A DNA stretch of 45,971 nucleotides, from positions 1-45,971 of the forward strand of contig JNEM01007126.1 of NCBI GenBank assembly GCA_000697335.1, given 5' to 3'. Below are positions 34,425-45,971 of the stretch, piece by piece. The notes below the pieces were generated by a model. That model was not told the origin of the DNA, ran no database searches, and worked only from the letters and a program-made list of their open reading frames with translations. A program made the position numbers and the translations under genes. Every line of letters begins with the position of its first letter. Positions within the stretch are counted from its first letter, which is position 1. The DNA is from Conidiobolus incongruus B7586. Lineage: Eukaryota; Entomophthoromycota; Entomophthoromycetes; Entomophthorales; Conidiobolaceae.

Positions 34425-37400
34425 TTAACTGAATCCGAATCCAGTACCACACTCAGAAATAGCTAAGAGAATTTGAGATCTTAGTTGTTCATAATTTTCA
34501 TATAATGGGATATCTAATTGATTAAAGCTAAAAACTATATGTTAATAACTGTTAATAATATATTTTAAGTAATTGCTTACCATGTGTGAGCAGAAGGTAA
34601 TCGTTGAGTTGATGAGAAATCCTTGTGAATTTGGAAACGTTGTACACCTCCTGAGCCTTGTAAATTACTAAAACCTTCTAATGGGACTTTAGAGGTACCA
34701 GTAACAAATTGAAGAAGTTTGGCGCGTTCTTCTTGATCGAAGCTTCGTACAGCTCTCCAGAACCATTGGATTTGAGGAGATGACTCTGTGTATCCTTGGT
34801 ATTCGGTATTATTTTTCCAGTCATCAACATCAATGTAAGGAAGACCAGAAATCAAAAGCTCTAATTCCTGCTCATTGAAAATGCGGATAAGCCAAGGAGG
34901 AATAATTTCGTGAAATCCAATCAAGAAATTCTTGATTTGATCTTTAATGGCAACAGTCAACTTTTGTTGTGTGATTAAGTGGATATATTCATGCTTATTT
35001 TCCTCAGTAACAGGGATATCGCGTCCATTTGGTTTCAAATCAATAATTCTCTTTTCACCGAACTCTTCATCTTCCATACTGAAAGTTAGGTCTAAAACAC
35101 CAGTGATATCATTTTCTGTCATCCACATCAAACTTCTATAAAAGGTAGGATCAACAGCTTCCATATCGCGAATTTCAACTGGTTTGTTGAGAATATGCTT
35201 GTAAAAAGAGCGAGTGAAATAGCAATCAAGTAAACGATTATCATAAATAGCTTTGCCTATAATTCTACCAACAAATTTAAAATAGGACAAATGATCATTA
35301 TTAACCCATGATGATCTATTAGGTTGGTAAGTAACTCGATCAACAGCGGAGGTTTTAAACAGAGCGTAATCAGGATTAAACATTTGACGAGATAAAACTT
35401 GTGACCATTCTCTTGTTACACCACCAGCATCGACACCCTCTTCATCATGGAATTTGACATTCAATTTACCATATTTGATTTCTTCACCTGATCTTCCTTG
35501 GAGCTGATGGTAGGAATCTTCGAAGACATGTGAACGACGAACATTGAGCTGCAAACTACCATATTGATCTCGAGAGTTGGATCGTTTATGTAGTTGTTGT
35601 CTGAAATAGTTTCTTTTGTTATCGAAATCCAAAACTTTATGGTTCTGTAGCAAAATAGAGAAGGAGCCACTCATTAAACTTGGATTTAAACGAAGCAGCA
35701 AATTGAGAATCTTTCGATGACGCTCAGTAAATTGATCAAACATTTTCAATTCTTCAGTCTCACGCTTGGGAGTGCTTGAGGAAGAACTGGGTAAAAAGCC
35801 ACTATGCTTGAAGATTACCATAAATGCTTCTATTAGCGGTAACAAAAGGGTGGCAACGTGATTCATTTCCTCTTTATCAACAATTAAGCTCAAGCATGAG
35901 CCCAAATGTTTCCATATATCGGTTTTAAGTAACTGATGGTAAACTTGCTGGAATTTGAACTCATGACCCTCATGATTAGAATCAGTCTGCTTCTGCTTCT
36001 TTCTAGTGTGGAAGTAATCCAATGTTTTCAACAATCTCAATAATTTAGCTTGAACAGAAGAAGATTGTGAGAATTTGATTAAATCTGATTTGGTTATTTC
36101 AGTGCCATCAGTAAGACAACTTAAATGACCTTCAAGTTCAGCCAAGTCTTCGGATATTTGGGTCTGAAGCTTTTGGGATTTAATCGCTAACTCTTCAAAG
36201 AAGACAGATTGGGCCTTTTCGATGACAGACAAGTGCTGAATTACTGATAATGTGTACTGGAAGGTCTTACTAGTACATTCACCTGAGGCAAGTGCGTTGA
36301 TTATTGCTTTTAATGATGAGTCGGGGATATGAATAGGCTTAGAAGCAGTGATAGCGTTATCGGAGTCATGCTGATTACTTGAACTGGACTTGGATGCTTC
36401 GGCTTTAGTTGTGGTTCCTTGAGTTTCACTTTGAGAGCTTCCGTGTTTGCTCAAAGCATGTTTTTCGATATAAGACTTATATTGGGCCGAGTAGTAGCGA
36501 GTAATAGAAGAAAGAAGATGCATAAGCTGCTCTACTAAGGTAAGATCAGACAAAATGGAAGGATGGTCCAATAAGAATATTAATGCAACTAATGGATTAG
36601 ATGTCTCAATAATCTTTTCTTTACCCTTGGGCTTTTTGCCAACTGATTTACGATATACAGTTTGATGCTCGTTCAAGAAATAGCGAATAGATAAGCTATT
36701 CGAAGAGATCAAATAACTCAAGGTTTGGATGCATCTCTTAATAATCAAATTAGGATCAATTCCTTCGTTTGCTGTATTCAGCTGCATTTTGGGTTTGACC
36801 ATAGGCTTCTGGTTAGATTTATGCTGTAATGATAAGTTAGCAAAGCTGCGATCTAACGCTTGGATATCGTTGGGACAATCTTGAATAATAGACAATAATA
36901 TCGAAATTAGATTAGAGCAAGTGTTAGCATTTTCACATAAGTTAATCAAAAGCTTATGAACTGAATTCTTGCTCAATGTTTGAGGAAGGAATAAGAGTCT
37001 AACAATGCTAGTCAAAGCAGAGTAATCTACTAACTGAATTGTTTGCTTAGGGTGGCGATCTTTTTGGCTAGAAGGATCATTGGAAGACTGGTTATTTTGC
37101 TCATAGAATCGAGGTAGATACCCTGTTCTACTAGAAATGGGTCTACGGTTGAATTCAATAAAACTTTGATTGTCTTGAGAGTGGTGCGAGTTAGACATGG
37201 GATTGGTCCAGTCAAAAGTTCGATTTCTAAATGGAGGTGGAAAACGATTTAATGAGTTAGAGATGATAGAAGACATGGTTTGCTGGTCGGGAAATTGTGA
37301 TTGATCATTGTTTTCATTAGTTGGGATTGAAGCATTACCAAGGAGTTCCATTCGAATATCTTCAGGGAGTGCATTGAGGAATTCAGGAGAAATAGGATCA

Positions 37401-40400
37401 TTGGTTTCATTTTCAGGCTCAGGTTCAGGGAATCTTTGTGCTAGTACTTCTTGTAGCATATCTTCAGGAAGAGCATCTAAAAATGAGGGATCCATATCGG
37501 TATGAGATATATCAACCATACGTCCATTAACCGAATACAAGATGGGTTCGCGTCGGGAGGTTGAAGCACCTTGATTATCATCTGAGTGCTGGGCTGTAGT
37601 TGATTCTTGATTGTTACCTGGTTCTGCAGTTTGATCTTCTTGAGTTGGTTCAGATGCATCTTGATTCTCTTGGGAAGGATGATCACTACGAGCTTCATTT
37701 AAAAGCGCTAATGCGGCACTATCATCGGCAGTAGTGCTGTCTTCCATTTGGCGATCGAGAGCAGAAGAATCTAAAGATTGTTCACTGAAATCAACGTCCA
37801 TAGGTTCAGGTTGACTTTCGTCGGCTTGTTCAGATTGATCTTGAGGTTGATCTCTTTCACTCTGTTGAGGTGTAAGCATCTGAACAATTGATTGTTGCAA
37901 TGACAATACTTGATCAGAATTAGAGGTACCGTTTAAGAAGTTATTTTCTTGGTACCAGCGTTCATGAGATGAAAGCAAGGACAATTGATAAATAATAGTG
38001 GCAGGACTATTAGAAGGATCTGAGCCAGGTCTAACGGATAGTCTTAATGAACGAGATCTATCTGAAGAAAGATCCAAGTGAGTTGTAATCACATTTTGCA
38101 AATTGGGAGTAGAAATAGTAGTAATATGGTCATTTAGTAGACCACCATGACGGCCGCCAGAATTTCTTTGCAAGAGCTGCGTAACTAATTGTGCGGTGGT
38201 ATTTCCAATCATATCGCTAAGCAACATTCCTTGACGAGATTCATTTTGTGGTCCTCGTCGGCTTGATAATACTTCTAATGGATTATCTGATTGATCGGCG
38301 GGGTTGGATAAAAGAGGGTGAACAGAATTGGGATTAAATGAAGAGCCAAGCAAAATGGAACGAGGACCACCAGAAAGCAAGCTGTCATGGAGATTTAAAA
38401 ACTCAGTTTGGATATTAGAAAGACGAATTGGATTAAGTTCAATGCCTGTGGATCGACTGGTACCGTTGAGATCGAAATTTCTGTTGATTCTTCCAATTTG
38501 GGAAGTATTGAAATTGGATCTAGGGCTGGAACGATCATCAATTTCATCATTGCCACCTTGAAGTTCGCTCGGACTAAATACAGTTTGGTCAATAGGCATG
38601 TCTTGATCATTAAATTCTGAAAAAACAATTTCAGGTGCGAGTTGTTGAGATTGATCGAGATCCATTTCCAAATCTTCAATATCCCATTCAGCAGACTGTT
38701 CATTTTCTGAATTGATGCCATCAAGAGATTCATCGCCATCCTCATCAAACTCCATGACAACAGTACCAGGATGCTCGTCTTCGCCAAAGCTATTTATTTC
38801 ATCTTGGATTTCGCCATCATCTTCGTCGTCATCATCACCAACATCATCTTCGTCATCGTCTTCGTCATCATCATCATCATCATCATCGTCTTCGTCATCG
38901 TCCATATCATCTTCTTCATCATGATCATGATCAGGACCAACAATCTCGACAATATCTTCCATTTCATCTTCGGTATTGCGATCAGAGGCATTGGAGCTAT
39001 CGTCAGCAGACATGTCATAAATTTCATCTTCATCTGAAGACAAATCATCTTCATGCTCAGAAACATCCAAATCGCCTCCAAGCATGCGAAGAGAAGAGTT
39101 TCTATAGAAATCAGCTCTTTCCTCCGCTTCACTATCGCTTGATTCTATAGCATTGGCATCAACTGAAAAATCTTGCAACTCTTTAGGAAGAGATTCGAGC
39201 TGCTCAGGGTTTCCTAACTTAATAGCATGCTTAGATAAGATTTCTAACGGCTTGAGGAGTGAGTTGATGGTATTTTTGATAGAGGTGTAATTCAAGTCTA
39301 ATTCGTTAATACAAGAGACTAGTAACGAAACAAAATTTTTTTCTATCATTAGTTTAACAATTGATAGTGTGACATCTTCATCAGTTTTGGAAATACTGCC
39401 ACCGGGGGTCTTTTTACAGGTAAGAATCTTGTGACAAAGCTCTGCAAGAGTAGACAAACGCTTATATTTGATATCTAATCTACGAATGGATAATGTATCT
39501 TGAATTGACCTAGCAATGACATCAAGCACTGATTTCCTAACAGAAGTCAATTCGTTATGATAAAGATCGTTGACATTATCACTTTCTCCAATACATATAG
39601 CACAAAGAAGAGATAAAGTCCAAGAAGCAGTTTGTTGGATTAGATCACGATGGCTCTTACTTATAGAAGAAAGATTGGCTGGCTTCAGTAGTATATCATT
39701 AATTAAGAAGCTTAGTAAGGAACTGCGTGATTTGAATGGAGGATTGTGAGCTGATTTGGATAATTTACCGGGGCCAAATAGTTCAATTCTACAAGAAGGA
39801 AAACAGAAAAGAAGCTCGGAAATCACTTGGAGCAAGAAACACTTGTAAAGATATACTGATTCTTCTTTAGTTGTGAGTTGATCTTTAGATGTAGCTTCAG
39901 TATTGGGAGTATTTTGATCTTCGTTGTCTGAAACATCCATATCAGTATCTTTCATTGGAGCCTTTTCAGGTTGTTCAAATTGCTTATGTAATTCTGATAG
40001 CAAGAAGTACAGAGTATTAATAGATGACTCAGATAAGGCTGGTACAGGTTTGCAGAAATTTTCATCTTTGTGCTCGGCATCTACTGATTGATCGTAATAC
40101 TTGTAAATAAGATGATTACTACGTCCTTCAGTATTAGGTTCTTTCAATTTAGAAACATCAACAACAGATTTAACAAATATCTCAGGATCACGCATTGCGA
40201 CATGAGAATTAGATTTTAGAAATGAATTGATATCAGCCATACGTGGACGAGGGTGAATAAACCAGCGCTTCAAATTTTCCGACATCGAAAAGTGCAATAG
40301 TTTTTGATTTTCAATTATGTGTCTAATAATAACAGTAAATTGATCATGGTTAGAAATATAGTTCAAAGAATAGTTGAAGAAAGGAGATAAGAGTAATTGA

Positions 40401-43400
40401 ACACCATTATTTGAAACAAACTGAGCCACTTGATCTTCGTGCTTAGTTAACCTGACGAGAATGCGATAGATTGCCAATACAATATCCTTAGAGTATGTTT
40501 CTAACTTGAGATAGTCTAAACATATATCCATTAAAGTACTTCTTGACGAGGGATCAACGACGAATGTATGATCAGATTCAGAAGCAGGTTTAAGGCGTAA
40601 TGAGTCTTCATAAGCTATACAAAGTTCGATACATAATAAAGAGCTAGCCAAACATGTTGAAACTTGTTCAGAAACGTTACCAGAAATATGCTTTTTAACC
40701 AACAGAACCAATTTTGGAAATATTTGACATATTAAAGGATTTAATAAAGTCAAATTCGCAGGTTTGTTGCTTAAAAGTGCTAATAAACGAAGACGACGAC
40801 CAAGAGGAATAATAAAACTTTCATCTTCAGAGTCAACTAACTGCTTCTTAAGTTCTCTTTCAATGGATTCCAAGGTAGTTGAAGTTGTAGAGGATTTTTG
40901 TAAAAGCATAGCGAGAAGATCTCTGGCACCAAATACTGCATTTTCAACATTATCAACAATTGTAAACATATATGTAAAAATGATATCGTATAATTCTTCT
41001 GTACTTGATTCTAATTGTTCAAGGGTGGGAACATTAGAAATATCTGATTTTTTGAAAATAGGATCTTCAACAGTAGGTTCGGCGGGCTCGGCTTCTTGAT
41101 TGGTAGATTGTTCACCATCATTCTGCTGATTTTGAGATGATGCATTTTCATCATTAGGTTCATCATCACCATCACCATCTTGATTTTCACCGGATTGGTT
41201 ATTCCCTGATGGATTAAAGCTAGCTGTAGCAACAATTTCAGGATGACTAACCAAATATTCTGCTGCACGATTTAAATTATTATTACATCTTACTAATGCA
41301 ATTTCTGCTGCACTTGTTGGGAATCCCATTTCAGTAAGCTGTTGAACCATTTGCTGATTAGGTTCAGGTCTACGGACAGGGAAAATAAGGTTTAGATGAA
41401 CTGGAGGTGGTAATCTTGTAACTGCGGTCTCAATGTTCAATAATTGACCTTTGATAATATTTCCAGAAACAGTAAACAAAGAGTTAATAAAATTGGAGCT
41501 GAATTTGGTCAAATGCTCAGACTTCCAAACCATGCTAAGAGCAGGACCAATCAAATGTCTTGATTTGATAATGAAATCGTTAGGATGAATTGTTTTGGAA
41601 TCTGCTTCTTCTGACTCATTAGCCATTAAATTGCTAAGATGAGGAGAGTCATAATAGAGTCGGAAAGCTGTGAGACAGTCAAAATAAGCAAGAACGTATC
41701 TTAAATCGTTATAATTTGGTTTTTCTGTAGCATCTTGATTCACTGCATCTGATAATTCTTCAGCTAACTTGGATTCGCAATAACTCCAGAGTCTTTTGAA
41801 AACTTGAATGGATGTAGAAATTCCCCCATGTGTTTCAAAGCCATAGAGTAAACATAGTTGGACATAAGATTGGTTCCGATCGTCTAATAATAATAGCCTC
41901 AATAAAGTGAAGATAGATATATAATAATTATAGTTAATATCATCTATATTGTTATTAATTTTATCCCATGTGAGGTGTTGAACTAAAAGATTTCCAATAT
42001 CTTTTCCAATAGAGCAACCTTGAATTCGGTTTTGCTTTTCCATACTACGACGGCTCATCAAAAGCTTGGTTAACCCTTGCAAGAGAGAAGTGATAGTAGT
42101 ATTGAGCTGGATAATGAGATAATATGTGGATTTAGCGTGAGAAGCCGTGTATTCAATATTATTCAAATCACCATTAATACCACCTTCCTTGAAAATAAGA
42201 TATTGTGAATTCTTAAAATGATAATTTTCAATAGCACAGATTCTCTGTATTGTACCAATTAAAGGTAACGATTCATGTAATTCCGCGTTGTAAAAGGAAT
42301 CCATTAAGACATTGAGTAGATGAAACGTGACTTAAAACAGTAGAGGAACAAAAATCTGAAACTAGGGATATTAGTCCAAGGAGTTGAGAAAACTGATCAA
42401 CGATGACTGGTTTTTGTTTAGAATCTCCATTCTCAATGTATTTCAATAAATAACTAGGATCAGAGTCTAAATTGAGAGTTTCAATTGATTTTTTTAGGAT
42501 TCTGTTCAACTTTCTACCAAGAGGTTTGATAACATCTTCAGGATCGAGACGGCATAGAATTCTAAGCAAGTGTGACAAAGCATAAGCTCCAGACATATTT
42601 GTGAAATCGTAAGGCAAAGAAGGAATGAGATAAGTGTCAAGTAACAATTCAATTCCATTTTGTTCGATAAAGTAATCTGTATGGCTTGAAGTCTGAAAAA
42701 AGCTTTCTAAAAATTTAGAATTACACTCAATGAATGATACTAGGACTGTTTCAGCTTCGACATTAGCTTTATCACGATTTTCAGCTTCAGAATCAGGTTG
42801 TAAAAGGTTAGTATTAATAGTTGTGGCTAAATTATGAATTACATCTGAGTTCTTCTCAGCCCATTCCGTAAAATTATCGACCTGACCCAATTCGCAAGTT
42901 TTCTTGAGGAGAAGGACAATATTATCAAGCACCAAGTTAAGTAAAGTAGGATGATGACGAACCAATTCATCTAGAGAATTCCCTAGGCTAGCAAGAAAAT
43001 CTGCCTCCCTGATACAAAGTAAATAATCGGTAGAAAGAAAGATTTTAAATAAATCGTTAATAACAGTAGACTCTGTTAAAGACCTAATGCCAGCCTCATT
43101 AAGGCAGATTGCGCCAAAGCAATTACAGATAGAGTTGATAACGTCGACAGAAACTGGGATAGACTGTTTCAAGGAACTTAGAAGTGTTTGGGGCACATTA
43201 GCTTCTTGCAAAATAGACAGCGAAGTAGGTTCATTATGGATAATATTTGATAAGACATTTATAGTAGCCGAATAAACAGAGGGTGAAAAGTACTGAGGTT
43301 TAGAAAATACAGTTTTCAAAGAATTAGGTAATGAAAGCTCGCTCAAGTTTCTCAAGCCATTTCTGACATTAGAAGATTGGAGCATATGAATGATAAACTT

Positions 43401-45017
43401 AAGCATACTCTTGAGTAGAATTGTATGTTCAGAGATGATGGCGTCGGGGTGAGAAGACAAATCCATTTTGTCATATTCTTCGATTTTGTTTTCGGAAAGT
43501 TCGAGGCATTTTTCGGTTTCAGTCTTAATCTTTTCGATTAAAATATTGACTCCTTGTGCTTCCTGGAAAAAGTTAAATGAATTACCGAAACCATAAACAA
43601 CATTGTCGAGCAATTGAATAGCTTTATTCAGAATCCTGACTGTAAAGCATGGAGTAAGTGGAGTTTCGATGAGGTCAACAAGTTTTTTGATGATTCCAGC
43701 ATTCACAAGCATGCTTCCTCCCATTTGAGTAGACAAGATATAAGATAAGAAACTGAAAAATGTATCTGCATATGGTTTGGTAAAGTTTTGATTGATATTG
43801 GAAAGGGGATTAACGAAATGCCTTAGAATATGTAATAGTATACCATGATTGGCGTTAGCATTTATTGAGGCCAATACCTCACCAAGTTTACCTCGGTGAT
43901 GAGATATCGAATTTAGTACTTCAATGCTTGCAATTTGGATGCTCATTGGCGCTCTGTTATCTGGGTGAATAATTTCAGCCAATTGGGGGATCAGATTGGG
44001 ATCATATAAAAATATAACGGATTGTGCCACCTGTTCTGGAACTAAAATTACAGTGATTGCCATAGCAAGTAGTCTGATGGCGAGTAATTTATCTTTCAAT
44101 TTGGGATTTGAAATCGACATAGCAACCCTAATTTGATGATATAAGGAAAGCTGATGTTCTTCAGGGACGTTATATTTTTCAACTAGCATTTTAAAAACTG
44201 AGTCTGGGTCTCCATGTTCTAAAGGATTAGGCAAATTGATTGTGACAAGTGTATCACTGCTGGATTCGGATGAAATGTTTTTGGAAGCATCTTCAGTATG
44301 AGAAACATCGCTATTGTCATATTTAGGGTAAAATTGATAAGTTATAGGCGTAGAATTTGGTGGTACTTGTACTTCAGGGTCACACAATCTGGTCAAGGTA
44401 AGTTTAGAATCTGATAATTTCCAATGTTTGGCCAAGGTGAAAATGCGACTTTGTGTGATTTTAAAATTCATTCTAGAACTTCTGGGTCTTGAAACGCGTT
44501 GAGCAGGTTTAAGAATTAATCCTAGTGTAGCTTCTAAAACATCGAGATCATTTGTATACAAGAGATTATTCAAATGCTAAAATATATAGTAAGTATAATA
44601 CATTCAAAATAAAATCTATATTACCTCAGTGGACTGATAAAGATATCTATTAGTACATTTGTCAAACAAGTTTTTAGTCAAGTTTAAAATTCCAAGTAAA
44701 AGAAGTTTGTCGGATTCAGAAAATGATTCAGTTTGAATGGAAGTTAATTTATATTTAGAACATAATCTCTCTAAAATTGAATCGAAACGGTTTAACACTT
44801 CGATCCAGTGAGACATGTCTACTTTAGGAAAATTCCAATCATCTGAAGAAGTTAAAACATTGATTAATTGCTCTTCTGAAAGTTCCAATAATTCATTAAT
44901 AAACACTTTCAGAAAGTTAGGCTAGATAATGGAAGTTAGCATAATGAATAAGTAATGATGATGTTGATACTTTACCAATGTAGAGCCACTTTTTGGATGT
45001 GTTTTGTTTATTAACAT
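34425..45017 (-). CDS. TOM1: Giant HECT E3 ubiquitin ligase, TOM1/HUWE1 family, with a +1 frame change
   Basis: The gene reads from ATG 45017 through exons 45017-44976, 44921-44625, 44576-34581 and 34527-34425, about 3,478 residues. Domains in order: Armadillo-like DUF908 and DUF913 N-terminus (first ~870 residues); UBA ([17 protein letters not shown], ~1182-1226); long disordered region; Asp/Glu tract (~1985-2040); UBM-type repeats ([18 protein letters not shown], ~2470-2525); HECT domain (~3118 to the end). HECT motifs include [21 protein letters not shown] and RLPSAHTCFNQLD, with catalytic Cys near 3445. Yeast Tom1 and human HUWE1 ubiquitinate many proteins, including unassembled ribosomal proteins and histones. 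The large third exon contains one surplus base: the frame changes by +1 at 42308-42302, CTT-A-ATG. No GTA donor lies nearby, so an intron does not explain it. It is a sequence error, a mutation or programmed frameshifting. Confidence 0.93.
38795..38960 (-). repeat. Coding trinucleotide tract for the acidic region of TOM1
   Basis: Dense GAT/GAC/GAA repetition (read as ATC, GTC and TTC on the + strand) encodes the Asp/Glu-rich tract. The purest part, about 38862-38890, is a run of ATC/GTC triplets. An acidic stretch is a standard feature of this ligase family, but pure triplet runs are prone to length change. Confidence 0.8.
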
Positions 45018-45971
45018 TGATAATATTCAATATTTATTAAAAACTGTGATTTAATCAATTATAATCAAATTGGATTTATCTTTATTTTGTTCAAGATTTT
45101 AATTATATTTTATGGGACTGATGACTAATCAATTGGATGATGTAAATTTTATCCTTATTATATCACTTTCACATAAGACTCCCATTTCCAATTTTAGAAT
45201 TAGTATAACGAGTATTAAGACATAATTATATATAAGATCACAATAATTAAATCTATCTTCACTCATTACTATAATCAAGCATCCTTGGATTCATCAAAAT
45301 AAAAATATTCATAATAATTAATGAATATGATTGTTTTCTAATTTATATCCACAAAATTTAAACAATCTACAAAAAATTATATTAATAACATAATTTAAAC
45401 AAAACAACTTGGAAATATACTATTAAACAGTCATAATGATTACTATATTATCCTAACTTAAATAATAAATATATAATGGTTATTATGAATAAAATTAGTA
45501 CTCAATTATTACTCTTCAATATATATTTATAATACAACCTATTTTAAAATAACGAGATATTTATAGAAAATAATATATTTACATATATTTTATAATATCA
45601 TCAATTCTATATTCATATTTATTTTTTGAATTTTTTATAGTTTAATGTATTCAATACAACATTTATTTTATAAAAATTGATTTATATAAATTTGTATATT
45701 TTAATAATTTCTTATTATTAAATAAATATCAGGTAAAACATAATTTATTTCACTCAATATTAGAATTTCCAAAATAGCAATCATTTTAAAAATTTAACTA
45801 TTATGTTCATCATTTCTAAAATAATTGATTTATTTTAATTACATGTTTGAGAATATAATACAATAGAAAAATAAAACTCTATTTACAGATAAGATTCTGA
45901 TATATCAACTATATAAACCATTTTGTAATATTTAATAGATTTAGATAATATTTTTAAAATGAGAAATGTTT
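45018..45971. other. Upstream region of the ubiquitin ligase gene
   Basis: AT-rich DNA with no gene seen. It includes the promoter of the minus-strand TOM1-type gene. I did not find a clear TATA box. Confidence 0.55.

Noticed and set aside
38712-39132. Long Ser-, Ile- or Met-rich open frames opposite or overlapping the acidic tract
   Set aside because: They are shadows of the GAT/GAA triplet tract of the ubiquitin ligase in other frames.
42273-44906. Treating the N-terminal part of the ubiquitin ligase as two or three separate genes
   Set aside because: The pieces join as DUF908, DUF913, UBA and HECT regions of one known protein family. GT-AG introns join exons 1-3, and only the single +1 shift separates the large frames.

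Overview
This looks like nuclear DNA from an AT-rich fungus. The genes carry short introns (38-59 nt where I placed both ends), nearly all with GTA donors and AG acceptors. One gene encodes Rxt3, a subunit of a fungal histone deacetylase complex, and coding islands of moderate GC sit in long spacers that are almost all A and T. A decayed trypsin-like protease, a tandem proline iminopeptidase family and a KICSTOR-like ITFG2 relic would suit an early-diverging (zygomycete-grade, possibly Entomophthorales-like) fungus better than a yeast. That placement is inference.

Layout, left to right. 3.1-3.8 kb: a glycine-cleavage H-like protein without the lipoyl lysine (+). 4.2-5.4 kb: a DUF4743-Nudix hydrolase (+), then tRNA-Gly(GCC) at 5.85 kb and a decayed second copy of the Nudix gene at 7.2-8.3 kb. 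8.8-9.6 kb: a strongly AT-mutated Tc1/mariner relic. 9.8-11.2 kb: RXT3 (-). 12.5-18.4 kb: three head-to-tail proline iminopeptidase copies, only the middle one intact, with a decayed trypsin-like protease between the first and second. 18.9-20.4 kb: D-arabinono-1,4-lactone oxidase (-) with Leu where many relatives have the FAD-linking His. 20.4-31.5 kb: a gene desert holding one homeobox gene at 25.2 kb. 31.5-32.9 kb: a decayed ITFG2-like gene (-). 34.4-45.0 kb: a giant HECT ubiquitin ligase of the TOM1/HUWE1 family (-), whose reading frame shifts +1 at a CTT-A-ATG site.

The genes do not form one pathway. The shared themes are housekeeping genes with unexpected active-site changes (H protein, lactone oxidase), a TOM1 gene needing a frameshift or a sequence correction, and several host genes decaying in place, often by TGG to TAG/TGA changes in an AT-driven background. 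I found no CRISPR array, virus-like element, bacterial-type operon or biosynthetic cluster.
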